Assembly (NCBI GenBank): GCA_024809215.1
Contig: JANUBW010000001.1
Coordinates: 558,001-622,000, forward strand
DNA: 64,000 nt
Source: Niastella sp. OAS944
GTDB taxonomy: Bacteria > Bacteroidota > Bacteroidia > Chitinophagales > Chitinophagaceae
Reading direction: 5' to 3'
In this document: positions 36,277 through 46,521 of the stretch, piece by piece
Numbering within the stretch: the first letter of the stretch is position 1
How the letters are laid out: the number at the start of each line of letters is the position of its first letter
Made by a program: the position numbers and the translations under genes
Notes under the pieces: model-generated
Seen by the model: only the letters and a program-made list of their open reading frames with translations
Told to the model about the DNA's origin: nothing
Databases searched by the model: none

Positions 36277-37704
36277 CTAATCAAGCTCTCCTGTTTTCAT
36301 AGTTGATCTGGGAGCACTATTTACGTTAGCCACCCTGCCTTTCAACTCTACTTTTATTACAGAGGCAGTTGCATCGGGCGCAGTAGCTGGTACTTCTATA
36401 ACAAGGTTTTCATCCTGAGCCTTCGCTTTAACTTTGCCACCAGCCAGTAGTTTGGCAGATACCACTTTATTTTTCAACCCTGGTATTATCAGCCTGCCGT
36501 CTTTTGGCCATTCGAAAACAGTTATATAAAGTGTAGTGGCAGTGGCTGTTTCCTTTCTTGTAACCCGTCCCCATGGTAATGGTGCCAGCGGGCTTGCCTT
36601 GGTAGCATAGATCGCTTCGCCGTTTATTTTCATCCAGGCGCCAATGGCGCGCAGGCGGTCAATACTTTCCTGTGGAAAAGCGCCATCGTCCTTAGGACCA
36701 ATATTCAATAAATAGTTTCCACCTTTCGATGCAATATCAACCAGGTTACGTAACAGTGTTTCGTTCGACTTCCATTTATCGTCCCAGCTTTTAAAACCCC
36801 AGCTTCCGTTCATTGTCATACAGGTTTCCCAATCTTTGCCATCGAGTTCGCTTAGGCTGGGGATCTTTTGTTCAGGCGTTTTGGTGTCGCCCGGAAAATT
36901 GGGGCGCTTTAAACGATCATTGGTAATGATGCCGGGCTGCAGCTTCAATACTGCCTGTAATTTAAGTGCAGCGTCGTCGGTCATATTGGTTGGCGTATCC
37001 CACCAAAGCACGGCCACATCGCCATAATTGGTCATCAGTTCTTTTACCTGCGGCACAGCTACCTCATCAATATACTGAGCAAAGGACCTGGTTTCCTGTG
37101 CGGGGTCCCAATGACCACCGTGTTCTTTTGTATAGGAATCAATTTTAGAAGAATCAGGGTTAGCCCAGCCTTCTCTCATTTCCTTTCTTGCTGCTGAGCC
37201 ACCGGCATTGTTCCAGTCTTGCGCCTGTGAATAATAGAACCCTAACTTAACACCATATTTTTTGCAGGCTGCGGCCAATGGTTTTAAAAGATCTTTACCA
37301 TAAGCCGTTGCATCGGCAATATCCCATTTGCTGGCTTTTGAATCAAACAATGCAAAGCCGTCGTGGTGTTTGGCGGTGATCACGATGTATTTCATTCCGG
37401 CATCTTTTGCCATTTTCACCCATGCATCGGCATCGTATTTAACCGGGTTAAAACTTTTTGCTTTCTCCTGGTACTCAGCCACAGGGATCTTGCTTCTATT
37501 CATGATCCATTCTGCCCCACCCCTTGCCTGGTTATGGCCATGATACACGCCGGCCCATTGTGCATATACGCCCCAATGAATAAACATACCAAAGCGCGCT
37601 TCGCGCCACCATTTCATACGTGCATCTTTGGCAGTATCCGGCGTCTGGGCGCTGAGTGACTGCACAGCGAAAAATGAAAAGATCAAAAACAGATATCGGG
37701 TCAT
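36277..37704 (-). CDS. Alpha-L-fucosidase, GH29 (second copy)
   Basis: The ATG at 37704 starts a clean signal peptide (MTRYLFLIFSFFAVQSLSAQ); an ATG four codons upstream (37716) is the alternative. Barrel motifs: WWREARFGMFIHWGVYAQW near 32-50, TAKHHDGFALFDS near 110-122 (canonical HHDGF, unlike the PUL copy), and GDVAVLWWDTPTNM near 228-241 with the nucleophile Asp about 236. A short C-terminal beta domain ends near residue 460. It releases terminal fucose. It stands alone between two terminator or promoter regions rather than in a PUL. Confidence 0.9.
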   Translation of the reverse strand: MTRYLFLIFSFFAVQSLSAQTPDTAKDARMKWWREARFGMFIHWGVYAQWAGVYHGHNQARGGAEWIMNRSKIPVAEYQEKAKSFNPVKYDADAWVKMAKDAGMKYIVITAKHHDGFALFDSKASKWDIADATAYGKDLLKPLAAACKKYGVKLGFYYSQAQDWNNAGGSAARKEMREGWANPDSSKIDSYTKEHGGHWDPAQETRSFAQYIDEVAVPQVKELMTNYGDVAVLWWDTPTNMTDDAALKLQAVLKLQPGIITNDRLKRPNFPGDTKTPEQKIPSLSELDGKDWETCMTMNGSWGFKSWDDKWKSNETLLRNLVDIASKGGNYLLNIGPKDDGAFPQESIDRLRAIGAWMKINGEAIYATKASPLAPLPWGRVTRKETATATTLYITVFEWPKDGRLIIPGLKNKVVSAKLLAGGKVKAKAQDENLVIEVPATAPDATASVIKVELKGRVANVNSAPRSTMKTGELD

Positions 37705-38082
37705 GAGCGTAAACATTATTTATTAAGAGAAATATACTGCAACTAATAAATAAAAAAGCAGTCAGCAACATCAGATGTTGGCTATTTATTAAACGATTTT
37801 GACTGATCCTTCTCATCTTTCAATTATTTCTACATGATATTTTGGTAGCTTTAATTATAACTGCTATTTGTGAGGCCAGGTTTACTTTGGGGAAGGTGGT
37901 TTATCTTTCATGATGGAACAGAAGTGATAATACACTCTCAGCCTGGGCGAAGCCCGCCCGTTCTTTCAAAATTTATTTTTACTGCTCTCAAGAAAACGAC
38001 CGAATGATTATCCGATTCTGCTGTTTTGGGCTTTTTCCGCGCCAACAGTAATCTCCATTTCTCAACCACTAATTGATCTTTT
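37705..38082. other. Gene-free divergent promoter region
   Basis: 378 bp between divergent GH29 and haloperoxidase genes. It contains a small palindrome CAACATCAGATGTTG near 37777 and AT-rich stretches. No small gene or clear -7 box was recognised. Confidence 0.5.
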
Positions 38083-39405
38083 ATGAACCGACCAACCCAG
38101 TGGATAATCTTAGGATTATTTTTTTCCATCATTACTATATCCTGTAAAAAAAATATTCCTTCTGATAATGACGATATATGGAAGTGGAAAAAAAAGCTGG
38201 TGGGCAGCAACCGGCCTTACCTTGATATTCTTCCCAATAACTCAATAATTGAATGGAGCAACATTGCATATGAAGCCGTTGGTGGTGCTGCGGAAAATCC
38301 ACTCTTAGCTTCACGCAGCCATGCCATGGTGCACATTGCCATACATGATGCGCTGAATGCCATTGTGCCGGTTTACGAACATTATACCTACAATGGCAGT
38401 AGTCCTTTCGCTGATCCTTTTGCCGCAGTTGCCAGTGCAGCTCATACTGTATTGAAGGCATTGTGGCCCGATCATGCGACTACGCTGGATGCAAAGCTGG
38501 CTGAATCACTTGCAAACATTTCTGACGGATCTGCTAAAACAATGGGCATTGCGCTCGGTATTGCATCTGCCAATGCCATCCTGGCTTTACGCGCAGGAGA
38601 TGGCTCAGATCAAAATCCTATCTCAGACGTTCCCCCTTCTACTGTTCCCGGCGTTTATGTAGCAGTGCCCCCGAACAACTTCCAGTTTGGCGTTTTTTGG
38701 GCAACCATGCAATTGTTTTCGCTTGAAACGCATGACCAGTTCCGTAGCGCGCCCCCACCCTCATTAACCAGCGCCACTTACACCAGAGATTTTAATGAAG
38801 TAAAGCTGGTAGGTGAACTCAACAGCACCGCCCGTACAACCGATCAAAGCGCTTATGCGGCATGGTGGTTTGAATTTGCCGATATCGGCTGGAACAGGAT
38901 TGCACGTATTCGGGCAACGAGTGAACGGATCGGTTTGTACGCAACCGCACGGATGTTTGCACTGCTGAATATGGCCCTGGCCGACGGCTATACTTCCTTC
39001 CTGAATGACAAGTATTTTTATAATTTCTGGAGACCTTACACCGCAATTCGGGCAGCCGCTACAGATGGTAATAACAACACCAGTCCCGATGCCGACTGGG
39101 AACCTTTATTGCCAACACCGCCGATCCCGGATTATCCCTCAGGCCACTGCGTATTAGCAAATGCTTCGGCAACCGTATTGGCTTATTTTTTTGGCCCTCA
39201 TGCTCCTTTCGCAATGACAAGCACTACCGCTGTTCCTGCAGGAGCTGTAAGAAGCTTTGATACGTTTAAAGAAGCTGCCGACGAAAACGCCGATTCAAGA
39301 GTTATGGTTGGTATACACTTCCGCTTTGCCTGTGTTGCCGGCCAGAAGATGGGCGATGAAATTGGAAAATGGACCGTACACAATCACCTGGAACCGTTGC
39401 ATTAG
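38083..39405 (+). CDS. Vanadium-haloperoxidase / PAP2-like lipoprotein
   Basis: 440 residues with lipoprotein signal ending ITISCKKN (Cys 21). The three acid-phosphatase/vanadate motifs are all visible: KYFYNFWRP (K-x6-R-P) near 305-313, PDYPSGH near 345-351, and SRVMVGIHFRF (S-R-x5-H) near 415-425. An N-terminal helix pair carries HAMVHIAIHDALNAI. It is either a phosphatase or a vanadium-dependent peroxidase; the soluble lipid-anchored form without membrane helices favours the peroxidase-like group. Followed by its own terminator. Confidence 0.85.
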   Translation: MNRPTQWIILGLFFSIITISCKKNIPSDNDDIWKWKKKLVGSNRPYLDILPNNSIIEWSNIAYEAVGGAAENPLLASRSHAMVHIAIHDALNAIVPVYEHYTYNGSSPFADPFAAVASAAHTVLKALWPDHATTLDAKLAESLANISDGSAKTMGIALGIASANAILALRAGDGSDQNPISDVPPSTVPGVYVAVPPNNFQFGVFWATMQLFSLETHDQFRSAPPPSLTSATYTRDFNEVKLVGELNSTARTTDQSAYAAWWFEFADIGWNRIARIRATSERIGLYATARMFALLNMALADGYTSFLNDKYFYNFWRPYTAIRAAATDGNNNTSPDADWEPLLPTPPIPDYPSGHCVLANASATVLAYFFGPHAPFAMTSTTAVPAGAVRSFDTFKEAADENADSRVMVGIHFRFACVAGQKMGDEIGKWTVHNHLEPLH

Positions 39406-39414
39406 GTTTTAATA

Positions 39415-39445
39415 AAGGATGGTGACCGCTATCGTCACCATCCTT
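39415..39445 (+). terminator. Hairpin after the haloperoxidase-like gene
   Basis: GGATGGTGAC at 39417-39426 pairs exactly with GTCACCATCC at 39434-39443, flanked by AA and TT, with a 7-base loop. Only a weak T-tract follows. Confidence 0.7.
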
Positions 39446-39524
39446 GTAAACTCAGCTTACTGTTTTGCCGATAGCAATAACACGGCAATGCACCAATACC
39501 CGTACTTTAGAAATAAAATTTACA

Positions 39525-41813
39525 TTGAAAGCGACCATCCTGTTTTTTATTACGCTTTTATTTATTGCAGGGGAAACGCCTGCCCAACCTATATACACCG
39601 CCCGGTATACAACTATATTTAATGCACCGCCCGCAAACACGCCTACTGCCAAAACACCCGATGCACCGCTCACCGGTAACGGAGATATTGGTTTAACCTT
39701 TGGCGGCGGACCCGGCAAATTGCAATTGTATTTTGGAAAAAATGATTTCTGGCGGGCTTATCCCGTTTATCCCGGTGGCGGCATAGCCTTACCCGGCGGG
39801 CTCGAGCTTACTATAGATGCATTGAAAGGAGCCGATTATTATGCAGAACAGTTACCCGATAAAGCTGTTATTCATGCGGTATTTAAAAAAGCCGGTCTAC
39901 AATTAACCGTTGATAGTTGGGTAGCAGCCACAAACAATACAGTGGTCATTGAATTAACGGCAAACAAAGCCTGCACCATACAACCTGCATTATGGGCAGC
40001 TACAGGTAATACCGCTATAAACCATGAAGGCGTAACAGGAAATGTTATGTGGGCAACACGCTCTTTTGAAAACACGCCATTGCTCCAATGGCCCTGTCAT
40101 GTTGCACTGGCTATGCGCGTATTGGGAAACAACAACCCAGATAATAAAACAATAACCCTGGCCCCCGGTAAAAAAACCATCATCGCTGTTACCATTTATA
40201 CCAATAACGATCGTACAAACTGGAAGGAAGATGCCATTAAAGAAGCGCAATCATTAAACATTGCAGTTATACAAAACATGTATGCAGCGCATGTGCAATG
40301 GTGGCGCACATTTTGGGAAAGCTCAACGATACAGATAAATGATCCGTTAATAGAAAAATATTACTACACATCGCAGTACTTACTTGCATGCAGTTCCCGC
40401 GGCAATAAATTTGCACCCGGCATTTGGGGGCCTTTTATAACAAAAGATTCATCGGCCTGGGGTGGCGATTACCATCTTAACTATAATTACCAGGCGCCAT
40501 ATTGGGCAGCCTATTCATCAAATCACATTGAGCTCACCAACAATTACGATCAACCGTTGCTCGATTATATGGAGAAAGGTAAAGAACATGCCAGGCAACT
40601 GCTGAACGTAAAAGGTATTTATTATCCCGTGGGCATTGGCCCCAAAGGTTTGTGCACCACACGCTGGCCGCTTACACCCGAAGAAATGCAGCTGCGCTAC
40701 GGCACTACAGAAAACACTATTGACAGCGGTTATAAATTTCTTGGCCAGAAAATAAACGCGGTGTTTGGCGTAGGCAATATGTTAATGCGTTTTTACAGCA
40801 CCTATGATACTGATTATGCCCAACGCATTTACCCTTACCTGTTAGCATGCGCCGATTTTTGGGAAGATTACCTGAAGCTGGAGAACGGCCGTTATGTTAT
40901 TTATATGGACCATTATGGCGAGGTAATGCCCAACCTGCGTAATAACGGCCAGTGGCGGCAGCTGTTAGGCGATTTCAATTCCACGCTCTCATTGGGACTG
41001 GTAAAAATGTTATTCAAAGGAATTATTGAAGTAAGCACATTCTTAAAAAAGGATATACCCCGCCGGGAAAAATGGCAGGATATTGTAACCCGCCTGAGTG
41101 CATTCCCTGTTCGTGAAAGCGGGAACAGGCTGAGCCTGCAGCCCGTGGAGCGAAGCCCCGCTGAATGGTTAAACAAACCAATGGGGTTGGCAAGAGTTTC
41201 TATTCACGGGCTTATACTGCCAGGCGGTGTTTGCGGACCGGTAACAGACAGTGTATTCAATAAAATATTGCTTAGCGATGTAGCGCACTGGAAAGACCGC
41301 ATGCAACACACAGGCGAATGGGGCAATACGTTGAATAATGGAATTGAGACCTGTTTCCCTGCCGCTGTTCGTGTTGGTTATGATGCCAATGATATTTTGC
41401 AACAACTTAAAGACCGGATTGCTGTACAAAGTTTGCCCAACGGTTGGATAACACAGGGCGGCGGCGGCATTGAAACATTATCAGCTGTTCCCATGACCAT
41501 TAATGAAATGCTGCTGCAAAGTTATGAAGGTGTAATACGCATCTTTCCTAACTGGGACCATACAAAAGATGCCAGTTTCAACAAACTGCGTGCTTATGGC
41601 GCCTTTGTGATCAGCAGCCATTTGCAAAACGGACGTATTGAGTATGTAAATGTCCACAGCGAAAAAGGCCGTACCTGCGTTATGGAAAACCCATGGCCCG
41701 GTAAAACAGTACACCTGATGCGCAATGGCAAGAAGGCAGGCACAATTTCCGGCAACAGGTTTTCATTTAATACAGTTGAAAATGAATTGATAGTATTAAC
41801 AACAGCTTATTAA
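39525..41813 (+). CDS. GH95-related (alpha/alpha)6 glycosidase
   Basis: Start chosen at TTG 39525, which gives a signal peptide KATILFFITLLFIAGETPAQ after the initiator; the longer frame begins at TTG 39465 and adds 20 residues lacking signal character. About 762 residues. DAPLTGNGDIGLTFGGG near the N-terminus resembles the N-terminal beta domain of GH95. GGDYHLNYNYQAPYWAAY near residues 315-330 matches the GH95 catalytic-barrel helix (DYHLN-N-Q--YW). MTINEMLLQSYEG near 665 matches the conserved late barrel helix. GH95 enzymes act on fucosides or galactosides; this sequence departs from typical members in the middle, so specificity is open. Its 3' end overlaps the convergent YetF gene by 4 bp. 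Confidence 0.72.
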   Translation: MKATILFFITLLFIAGETPAQPIYTARYTTIFNAPPANTPTAKTPDAPLTGNGDIGLTFGGGPGKLQLYFGKNDFWRAYPVYPGGGIALPGGLELTIDALKGADYYAEQLPDKAVIHAVFKKAGLQLTVDSWVAATNNTVVIELTANKACTIQPALWAATGNTAINHEGVTGNVMWATRSFENTPLLQWPCHVALAMRVLGNNNPDNKTITLAPGKKTIIAVTIYTNNDRTNWKEDAIKEAQSLNIAVIQNMYAAHVQWWRTFWESSTIQINDPLIEKYYYTSQYLLACSSRGNKFAPGIWGPFITKDSSAWGGDYHLNYNYQAPYWAAYSSNHIELTNNYDQPLLDYMEKGKEHARQLLNVKGIYYPVGIGPKGLCTTRWPLTPEEMQLRYGTTENTIDSGYKFLGQKINAVFGVGNMLMRFYSTYDTDYAQRIYPYLLACADFWEDYLKLENGRYVIYMDHYGEVMPNLRNNGQWRQLLGDFNSTLSLGLVKMLFKGIIEVSTFLKKDIPRREKWQDIVTRLSAFPVRESGNRLSLQPVERSPAEWLNKPMGLARVSIHGLILPGGVCGPVTDSVFNKILLSDVAHWKDRMQHTGEWGNTLNNGIETCFPAAVRVGYDANDILQQLKDRIAVQSLPNGWITQGGGGIETLSAVPMTINEMLLQSYEGVIRIFPNWDHTKDASFNKLRAYGAFVISSHLQNGRIEYVNVHSEKGRTCVMENPWPGKTVHLMRNGKKAGTISGNRFSFNTVENELIVLTTAY

Positions 41814-42523
41814 CACGCACTGTTCTGAAGCCATTTATCATTGCAGCAATTAGGGCAGTTCTCTACATTCATACCGGTTGTTAACTGAACGGTATGGCCG
41901 CAATACATGCAACTATAATCACAGGCTGCTTCTGCCACCTGTCCGGCAGTAAATATGGCGGATGGTGGAATTTCATTTTCCGGCATAATGGATAGCCCTT
42001 TACGAACTTTTTTAGGCGAATGAAACCAAACCGTTATTTGGCCTGAAGTTTCGAAAAACGCTTTATTGATTTCTCCCAGTTGCTGAACATCTTTTCCCCT
42101 AAGAACACGAAAAAGATCTTCATGCGACAAATTCTCTTTCTTCAAAGCGTCCATTATAACTATTCCATTGTCAACAATAAGGTTCGGCTCACCTTCCATA
42201 ATTTTCTCCAATGGTTTATGACGATTGATGACCCTTTCAAGACTTATTTGTAATAAGGCCACTGTAGTAATAGCTATAACCCCATAAACAATAGGCATTT
42301 CTGAACCGATCATGGGGTCACCTACCGCAGACCCAAAACAAATAATGATTGCGAGCTCAAGGGTAGATAATTGGCCCATACCTCGTTTTCCAAGCACCCG
42401 TAACAGGAATATTGTATACGCATACATTATGACCGTACGAAAAACAATTTCCAGCAAGAATAAATGCGGCCCATCCCCTATAAATATCCGTTTAAGATCA
42501 AAAACATGGAAAGTAGAATCCAT
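41810..42523 (-). CDS. YetF/DUF421 membrane protein with C-terminal zinc-ribbon-like tail
   Basis: 238 residues from ATG 42523; the longer frame to 42679 has no support. Three membrane helices in the first 95 residues (LFLLEIVFRTVIMYAYTIFLL, LELAIIICFGSAVGDPMIG, MPIVYGVIAITTVALLQISL), then the cytosolic DUF421 domain (GEPNLIVDNGIVIMDALKKE, LRGKDVQQLGEINKAFFE). The last 40 residues carry CDYSCMYCGH and CPNC, a two-knuckle rubredoxin/zinc-ribbon-like module not usual in this family. YetF-type proteins are linked to membrane or sporulation stress in Bacillus, but biochemical function is unknown. Divergent from the next three genes. Confidence 0.82.
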   Translation of the reverse strand: MDSTFHVFDLKRIFIGDGPHLFLLEIVFRTVIMYAYTIFLLRVLGKRGMGQLSTLELAIIICFGSAVGDPMIGSEMPIVYGVIAITTVALLQISLERVINRHKPLEKIMEGEPNLIVDNGIVIMDALKKENLSHEDLFRVLRGKDVQQLGEINKAFFETSGQITVWFHSPKKVRKGLSIMPENEIPPSAIFTAGQVAEAACDYSCMYCGHTVQLTTGMNVENCPNCCNDKWLQNSAC

Positions 42524-42607
42524 TACTGCTTTTTCACAACAGGGCAAAAACTTTACCAGCCGCCTGGCAAGCAAATTGAAACTGTAGTTTAACCAACAGT
42601 ACTTCCT

Positions 42608-43108
42608 ATGTCGGAAAGTAATAAATCGGTAGAAACCGTTCGCCACAATCTGCAGCTGAACGAAAATATCAAACAGCACAAAAAAGGATGGAGCATTCAG
42701 AAAATTGGCTGGGCAATTCTTTATATAGGGCTGGTGCTGGCGCTTTTGGGACTCTTTGGTACAGGTCCATTAAGTCGTAAAACCATATCTCAAAATGGGC
42801 ATAGTGTAAAATATGAACGTTTCCTCCGATATGAGGGGGAAGCTGAGATGACATTTAATATTGATGCGGCAAAAGACACCATCAGGCTGGAAATACCACA
42901 GGAGTACCTGGAATATATTGATGTAAAATCCATAACTCCATTGCCATCAGGTAACACTACCATCAATGGCATAACTACGTATTTTTTTAATGCTTTGGGA
43001 ACAGCCAGCATTCATTGTAACCTTATGGCCAAAAAGCCTGGCAGCGTAACCTCTATTTTAAAAGTGAATGAAACCCCTTTCAAAATCGATCACCAAATAT
43101 ATCCATAA
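42608..43108 (+). CDS. Single-pass membrane protein of unknown function
   Basis: 166 residues: a charged N-terminus, one membrane helix at about 31-52 (IGWAILYIGLVLALLGLFG), then a roughly 110-residue extracytoplasmic beta-rich domain (YEGEAEMTFNIDAAKDTIRLEI). Its stop overlaps the start of the second YetF gene (TAATG at 43106-43110), so they are translationally coupled, and the two proteins probably act together. No family recognised. Confidence 0.7.
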   Translation: MSESNKSVETVRHNLQLNENIKQHKKGWSIQKIGWAILYIGLVLALLGLFGTGPLSRKTISQNGHSVKYERFLRYEGEAEMTFNIDAAKDTIRLEIPQEYLEYIDVKSITPLPSGNTTINGITTYFFNALGTASIHCNLMAKKPGSVTSILKVNETPFKIDHQIYP

Positions 43109-43563
43109 TGAACCCGGTTATAAGAGGCATAGTAATATACCTGTTCCTGATGCTTGTATTCAGGCTAAGTGGAAAGCGGACCCTGGCTCAAACCACTCCG
43201 TTTGAGTTCATTCTGCTTCTTATTATCAGCGAGGTTACCCAACAGGCGCTGGTAGGAGAAGATTATTCGCTTACCACCTCTATCATTCTTATTACAACAC
43301 TGGTAGGTATTGACCTGCTTTTCTCCCTGATAAAGCAAAGATGGAAAGGATTTGAGCAGGTAACAGAAGGGTCGCCGCTCATAGTAGCAGCCAATGGAAA
43401 ACTGTTGCCGCAACGGGCCCTTAAATCGCGGGTAAGTGAGGAAGACATACTCGAAGCAGCCCGTAACCTGCATGGCCTTGAACGTATGGAACAAATAAAA
43501 TATGCGGTACTGGAACTGGATGGCACTATTTCCATTATTCCGAAGGAAGAGGCTGCAGCCTGA
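43108..43563 (+). CDS. YetF/DUF421 membrane protein (short copy)
   Basis: 151 residues, N-terminal helices (IRGIVIYLFLMLVFRLSGKRT, FEFILLLIISEVTQQALVG, TTSIILITTLVGIDLLFSL) and a DUF421 cytosolic domain (EGSPLIVAANGKLLPQ, SRVSEEDILEAARNLHGL, AVLELDGTISIIP). The RLSGKRTLAQTTPFEFILLL stretch is the family hallmark. No zinc ribbon here, in contrast to the divergent paralogue at 41810. Confidence 0.88.
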   Translation: MNPVIRGIVIYLFLMLVFRLSGKRTLAQTTPFEFILLLIISEVTQQALVGEDYSLTTSIILITTLVGIDLLFSLIKQRWKGFEQVTEGSPLIVAANGKLLPQRALKSRVSEEDILEAARNLHGLERMEQIKYAVLELDGTISIIPKEEAAA

Positions 43564-43577
43564 ATGATACGTAAATT

Positions 43578-44333
43578 ATGAGGAAAAATTTCATCATTGT
43601 ATTGCTGGTACTTTGTGGGTGTGCGTTTCACTCATATGGTCAGGAAAAGGAAATGAATAGCGACCGGCCCGACCAAACCGAAGAAACACATGTGGTTAAC
43701 AAAGGGCAGTTACAATTAGAAACGGGTATATTATATAATAATTTCGATACCGGGCGCAGCGCATGGATCAATAGGACCCTGATCCGTTACGGTATATCAA
43801 AGATACTGGAGGTGGGCCTTCTTTTGGAACAGGGCCGCGAGCGGGACAGGTATATTGAAGAAACGGTACAAAGCACCTATCCGCTGGCAGTTCGTATAAA
43901 GGCAGCTTTGCTGCAGCACCATTCATGGCTACCCGATATTACCCTTATTGCTTACCTGCAGCTCCCTTACACAAGTTTTAATACCAAAGGAGGATGGCGA
44001 AGATCGCCTTCTGTTGTTGCTGCTTTTTTACATAAGGCAGGGTCCAAATGGAAAATAGAATATAATACCGGGTTTCAACAGGAAGCTTTTAGCTCAGCTA
44101 TTAACTGGCTGGTCAACGGCTCCATTCATTATAAAGCAACCGAAAAAGCGGAGTTGTTTGCAGGTTACTTTTCTCAATTCCAATCACACAAAGATCCGTT
44201 TCATAATATAGACATTGGGGTGAGCTACAAAATAAAAGATAACATTCAAATTGATCTCGCCGCGGGTTCTTCCATTCTGTATGAAGAACCAAACAAGTTT
44301 GTAACCCTCGGTTTTTCAATAGCCATTCGCTAA
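43578..44333 (+). CDS. Outer-membrane beta-barrel protein (MetA/transporter-like)
   Basis: 251 residues: signal peptide 1-21 ([11 protein letters not shown]), then [25 protein letters not shown], the standard opening of the phenol-degradation MetA-like or 'transporter' outer-membrane barrels. Alternating amphipathic strands follow, ending [10 protein letters not shown] with the terminal aromatic/Ile strand. Probably a small porin-like barrel. It follows the YetF gene by 14 bp in the same operon. Confidence 0.7.
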   Translation: MRKNFIIVLLVLCGCAFHSYGQEKEMNSDRPDQTEETHVVNKGQLQLETGILYNNFDTGRSAWINRTLIRYGISKILEVGLLLEQGRERDRYIEETVQSTYPLAVRIKAALLQHHSWLPDITLIAYLQLPYTSFNTKGGWRRSPSVVAAFLHKAGSKWKIEYNTGFQQEAFSSAINWLVNGSIHYKATEKAELFAGYFSQFQSHKDPFHNIDIGVSYKIKDNIQIDLAAGSSILYEEPNKFVTLGFSIAIR

Positions 44334-44494
44334 TATTACAAAGTGTCTGTTATACTGAAAAAAAGTCCTGCAAAATTTTCATTTTTATTCATACAACACC
44401 CAATGGCATACTACTTGATCTGCCAGATTTCATTAAAGGCTTTATATGGCCCAATAAAATGACTTTGTTTTTAACCAATTCAAAATCACAAATT

Positions 44495-44776
44495 ATGGCA
44501 GAAAATGTAAAAGCCACTCCGTTACACGACCGGGTAATTGTGAAACCCGAACCCGCCACTGAAAAAACTGCAGGTGGTATTATTATTCCCGACACAGCAA
44601 AAGAAAAACCCCAACGCGGCCTTGTAGTGGCTGTGGGGCCCGGCAAAAAAGACGAGCCTGTTACGGTAAAGAAAGGCGACCAGGTGCTTTACGGGAAGTA
44701 TTCAGGCACAGAATTTCAGTATGACGGGCAACAACTGCTTATCATGCGGGAATCTGACATCCTCGCTATTATTTAA
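44495..44776 (+). CDS. groES: Co-chaperonin GroES
   Basis: 93 residues from ATG 44495 ([20 protein letters not shown]); an upstream in-frame ATG at 44459 would add 12 unrelated residues. The mobile loop [20 protein letters not shown] and the terminal ESDILAII are canonical. It caps GroEL. TGACTTTG at 44460-44467 is a near match to a -7 box. No CIRCE-type repeat upstream. Confidence 0.97.
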   Translation: MAENVKATPLHDRVIVKPEPATEKTAGGIIIPDTAKEKPQRGLVVAVGPGKKDEPVTVKKGDQVLYGKYSGTEFQYDGQQLLIMRESDILAII

Positions 44777-44831
44777 TTATTCAAAACAATTAATCATTTT
44801 TTATTACAACCGCTAAAAAATCAAATGAGCT

Positions 44832-46460
44832 ATGTCAAAGCAATTGTTTTTTGATGTAACAGCCAGGAACCAGATGAAGAAAGGCGTTGATATTTTAGCC
44901 AACGCTGTAAAAGTAACACTTGGTCCAAAGGGCCGTAATGTAGTAATAGAAAAGAAATTCGGCGCACCGGCTGTGACCAAGGACGGTGTTAGCGTAGCTA
45001 AGGAAATTGAATTGGAAGACCCTATGGAAAACATGGGCGCCCAAATGGTAAAAGAAGTTGCTTCCAAAACAGCCGACCTTGCCGGAGATGGTACCACTAC
45101 TGCTACCGTGCTGGCACAGGCTATAATACATGAAGGCCTGAAGAATGTGGCTGCAGGCGCCAACCCTATGGACCTTAAACGAGGAATAGAGAAAGGTGTA
45201 GAGGCCATTGTAAACAGTTTGCGCGAACAATCGCAAACCATAGGCACCAACGAGAACAAGATCCGCCAGGTAGCTACTATTTCAGCCAATAATGATGAAG
45301 CCATTGGAGAGCTTATAGCAAAAGCTTTTGGCAAGGTGGGCCGCGAAGGTGTGATCACTGTTGAAGAAGCTAAAGGCACCGACACCAGTGTTGAGGTGGT
45401 AGAAGGTATGCAGTTCGACAGAGGTTATATTTCGCCGTACTTTGTTACAAATACCGAAAAAATGCAGGCTGAGTTACAACAGCCATATATCCTCATATAC
45501 GATAAGAAAATTTCTGCCATGAAGGATATACTCGGACTGCTTGAAAAAACTGCCAAAACAGGCCGTCCGCTGTTGATCATTGCAGAAGACCTCGATGGTG
45601 AAGCACTGGCCACACTGGTAGTAAATAAACTACGCGGCACACTGAAAGTGGCAGCGGTAAAAGCGCCGGCTTTTGGCGATCGCCGTAAAGAAATTTTGCA
45701 AGACATTGCAGTACTCACCAAAGGCACTGTCATTAGCGAAGAACAGGGTTACACACTTGAAAATGCAGAACTGACACACCTGGGTTCAGCAGAAACGGTA
45801 ACAATAGATAAAGACAACACAACGATAGTTGGCGGCCATGGCGAAAAAGATGCCATCACCGGCCGTATTAACCAGATAAAAGCCCAACTGGCAGCTACTA
45901 CATCTGACTATGATAAAGAAAAATTGCAGGAAAGATTAGCGCGGCTCGCCGGTGGTGTTGCAGTACTGTATGTAGGCGCAGCAACAGAAGTGGAAATGAA
46001 AGAGAAGAAAGACAGGGTTGATGATGCCTTACATGCTACCCGTGCAGCCATAGAAGAAGGTATAGTGCCCGGTGGCGGTGTTGCCTACATCAGGGCCACC
46101 CAGGCGCTTGAAACACTGCAGGGCAAAAACGAAGACGAATCAACAGGTATCGCTATTATTAAACGTGCAGTGGAAGAACCGCTACGCCAAATTGTTCACA
46201 ACTGCGGGCTCGAAGGCAGCGTGGTGGTACAAACCATAAAACAAAACAAGGATGATTACGGTTTCAATGCACGCACCGAACAATATGAGAACCTGTTGGC
46301 AGCCGGGGTAATAGACCCTACCAAGGTATCGCGTGTAGCCCTGGAACATGCAGCCTCCGTAGCTGCTATGCTGCTTACTACAGAATGCGTGGTATTCGAC
46401 AAACCTAAAAAAGAGCCAGCGGCAGCACCTGCGCCAGCCATGGGCGGAATGGATTATTAA
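44832..46460 (+). CDS. groEL: Chaperonin GroEL
   Basis: 542 residues, full length. ATP-binding [11 protein letters not shown] and [12 protein letters not shown] at the N-terminus, hinge and apical segments ([14 protein letters not shown]), GGGVAYIRA near 415, and the GGMDY end in place of the long GGM tail. Located 55 bp after groES and followed by a strong terminator. A normal housekeeping chaperonin is possible; the position inside an apparent stress island leaves open that it is an additional copy. Confidence 0.97.
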   Translation: MSKQLFFDVTARNQMKKGVDILANAVKVTLGPKGRNVVIEKKFGAPAVTKDGVSVAKEIELEDPMENMGAQMVKEVASKTADLAGDGTTTATVLAQAIIHEGLKNVAAGANPMDLKRGIEKGVEAIVNSLREQSQTIGTNENKIRQVATISANNDEAIGELIAKAFGKVGREGVITVEEAKGTDTSVEVVEGMQFDRGYISPYFVTNTEKMQAELQQPYILIYDKKISAMKDILGLLEKTAKTGRPLLIIAEDLDGEALATLVVNKLRGTLKVAAVKAPAFGDRRKEILQDIAVLTKGTVISEEQGYTLENAELTHLGSAETVTIDKDNTTIVGGHGEKDAITGRINQIKAQLAATTSDYDKEKLQERLARLAGGVAVLYVGAATEVEMKEKKDRVDDALHATRAAIEEGIVPGGGVAYIRATQALETLQGKNEDESTGIAIIKRAVEEPLRQIVHNCGLEGSVVVQTIKQNKDDYGFNARTEQYENLLAAGVIDPTKVSRVALEHAASVAAMLLTTECVVFDKPKKEPAAAPAPAMGGMDY

Positions 46461-46480
46461 GATTAAGCTTTGTTCACAAA

Positions 46481-46521
46481 CACCCCGGTATGCCGGCAGT
46501 AAAAGCCGGCGCCGGGGTTTT
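46481..46521 (+). terminator. Terminator after groEL
   Basis: CCCCGG (46483-46488) and GCCGGC (46492-46497) pair with GCCGGC (46505-46510) and CCGGGG (46512-46517), loop AGTAAAA, followed by TTTTG. Confidence 0.85.

Noticed and set aside
37931-38000. GC-rich GCCTGGGCGAAGCCCGCCC segment as a regulatory hairpin
   Set aside because: Only a weak short stem; not supported by position or flanking sequence.
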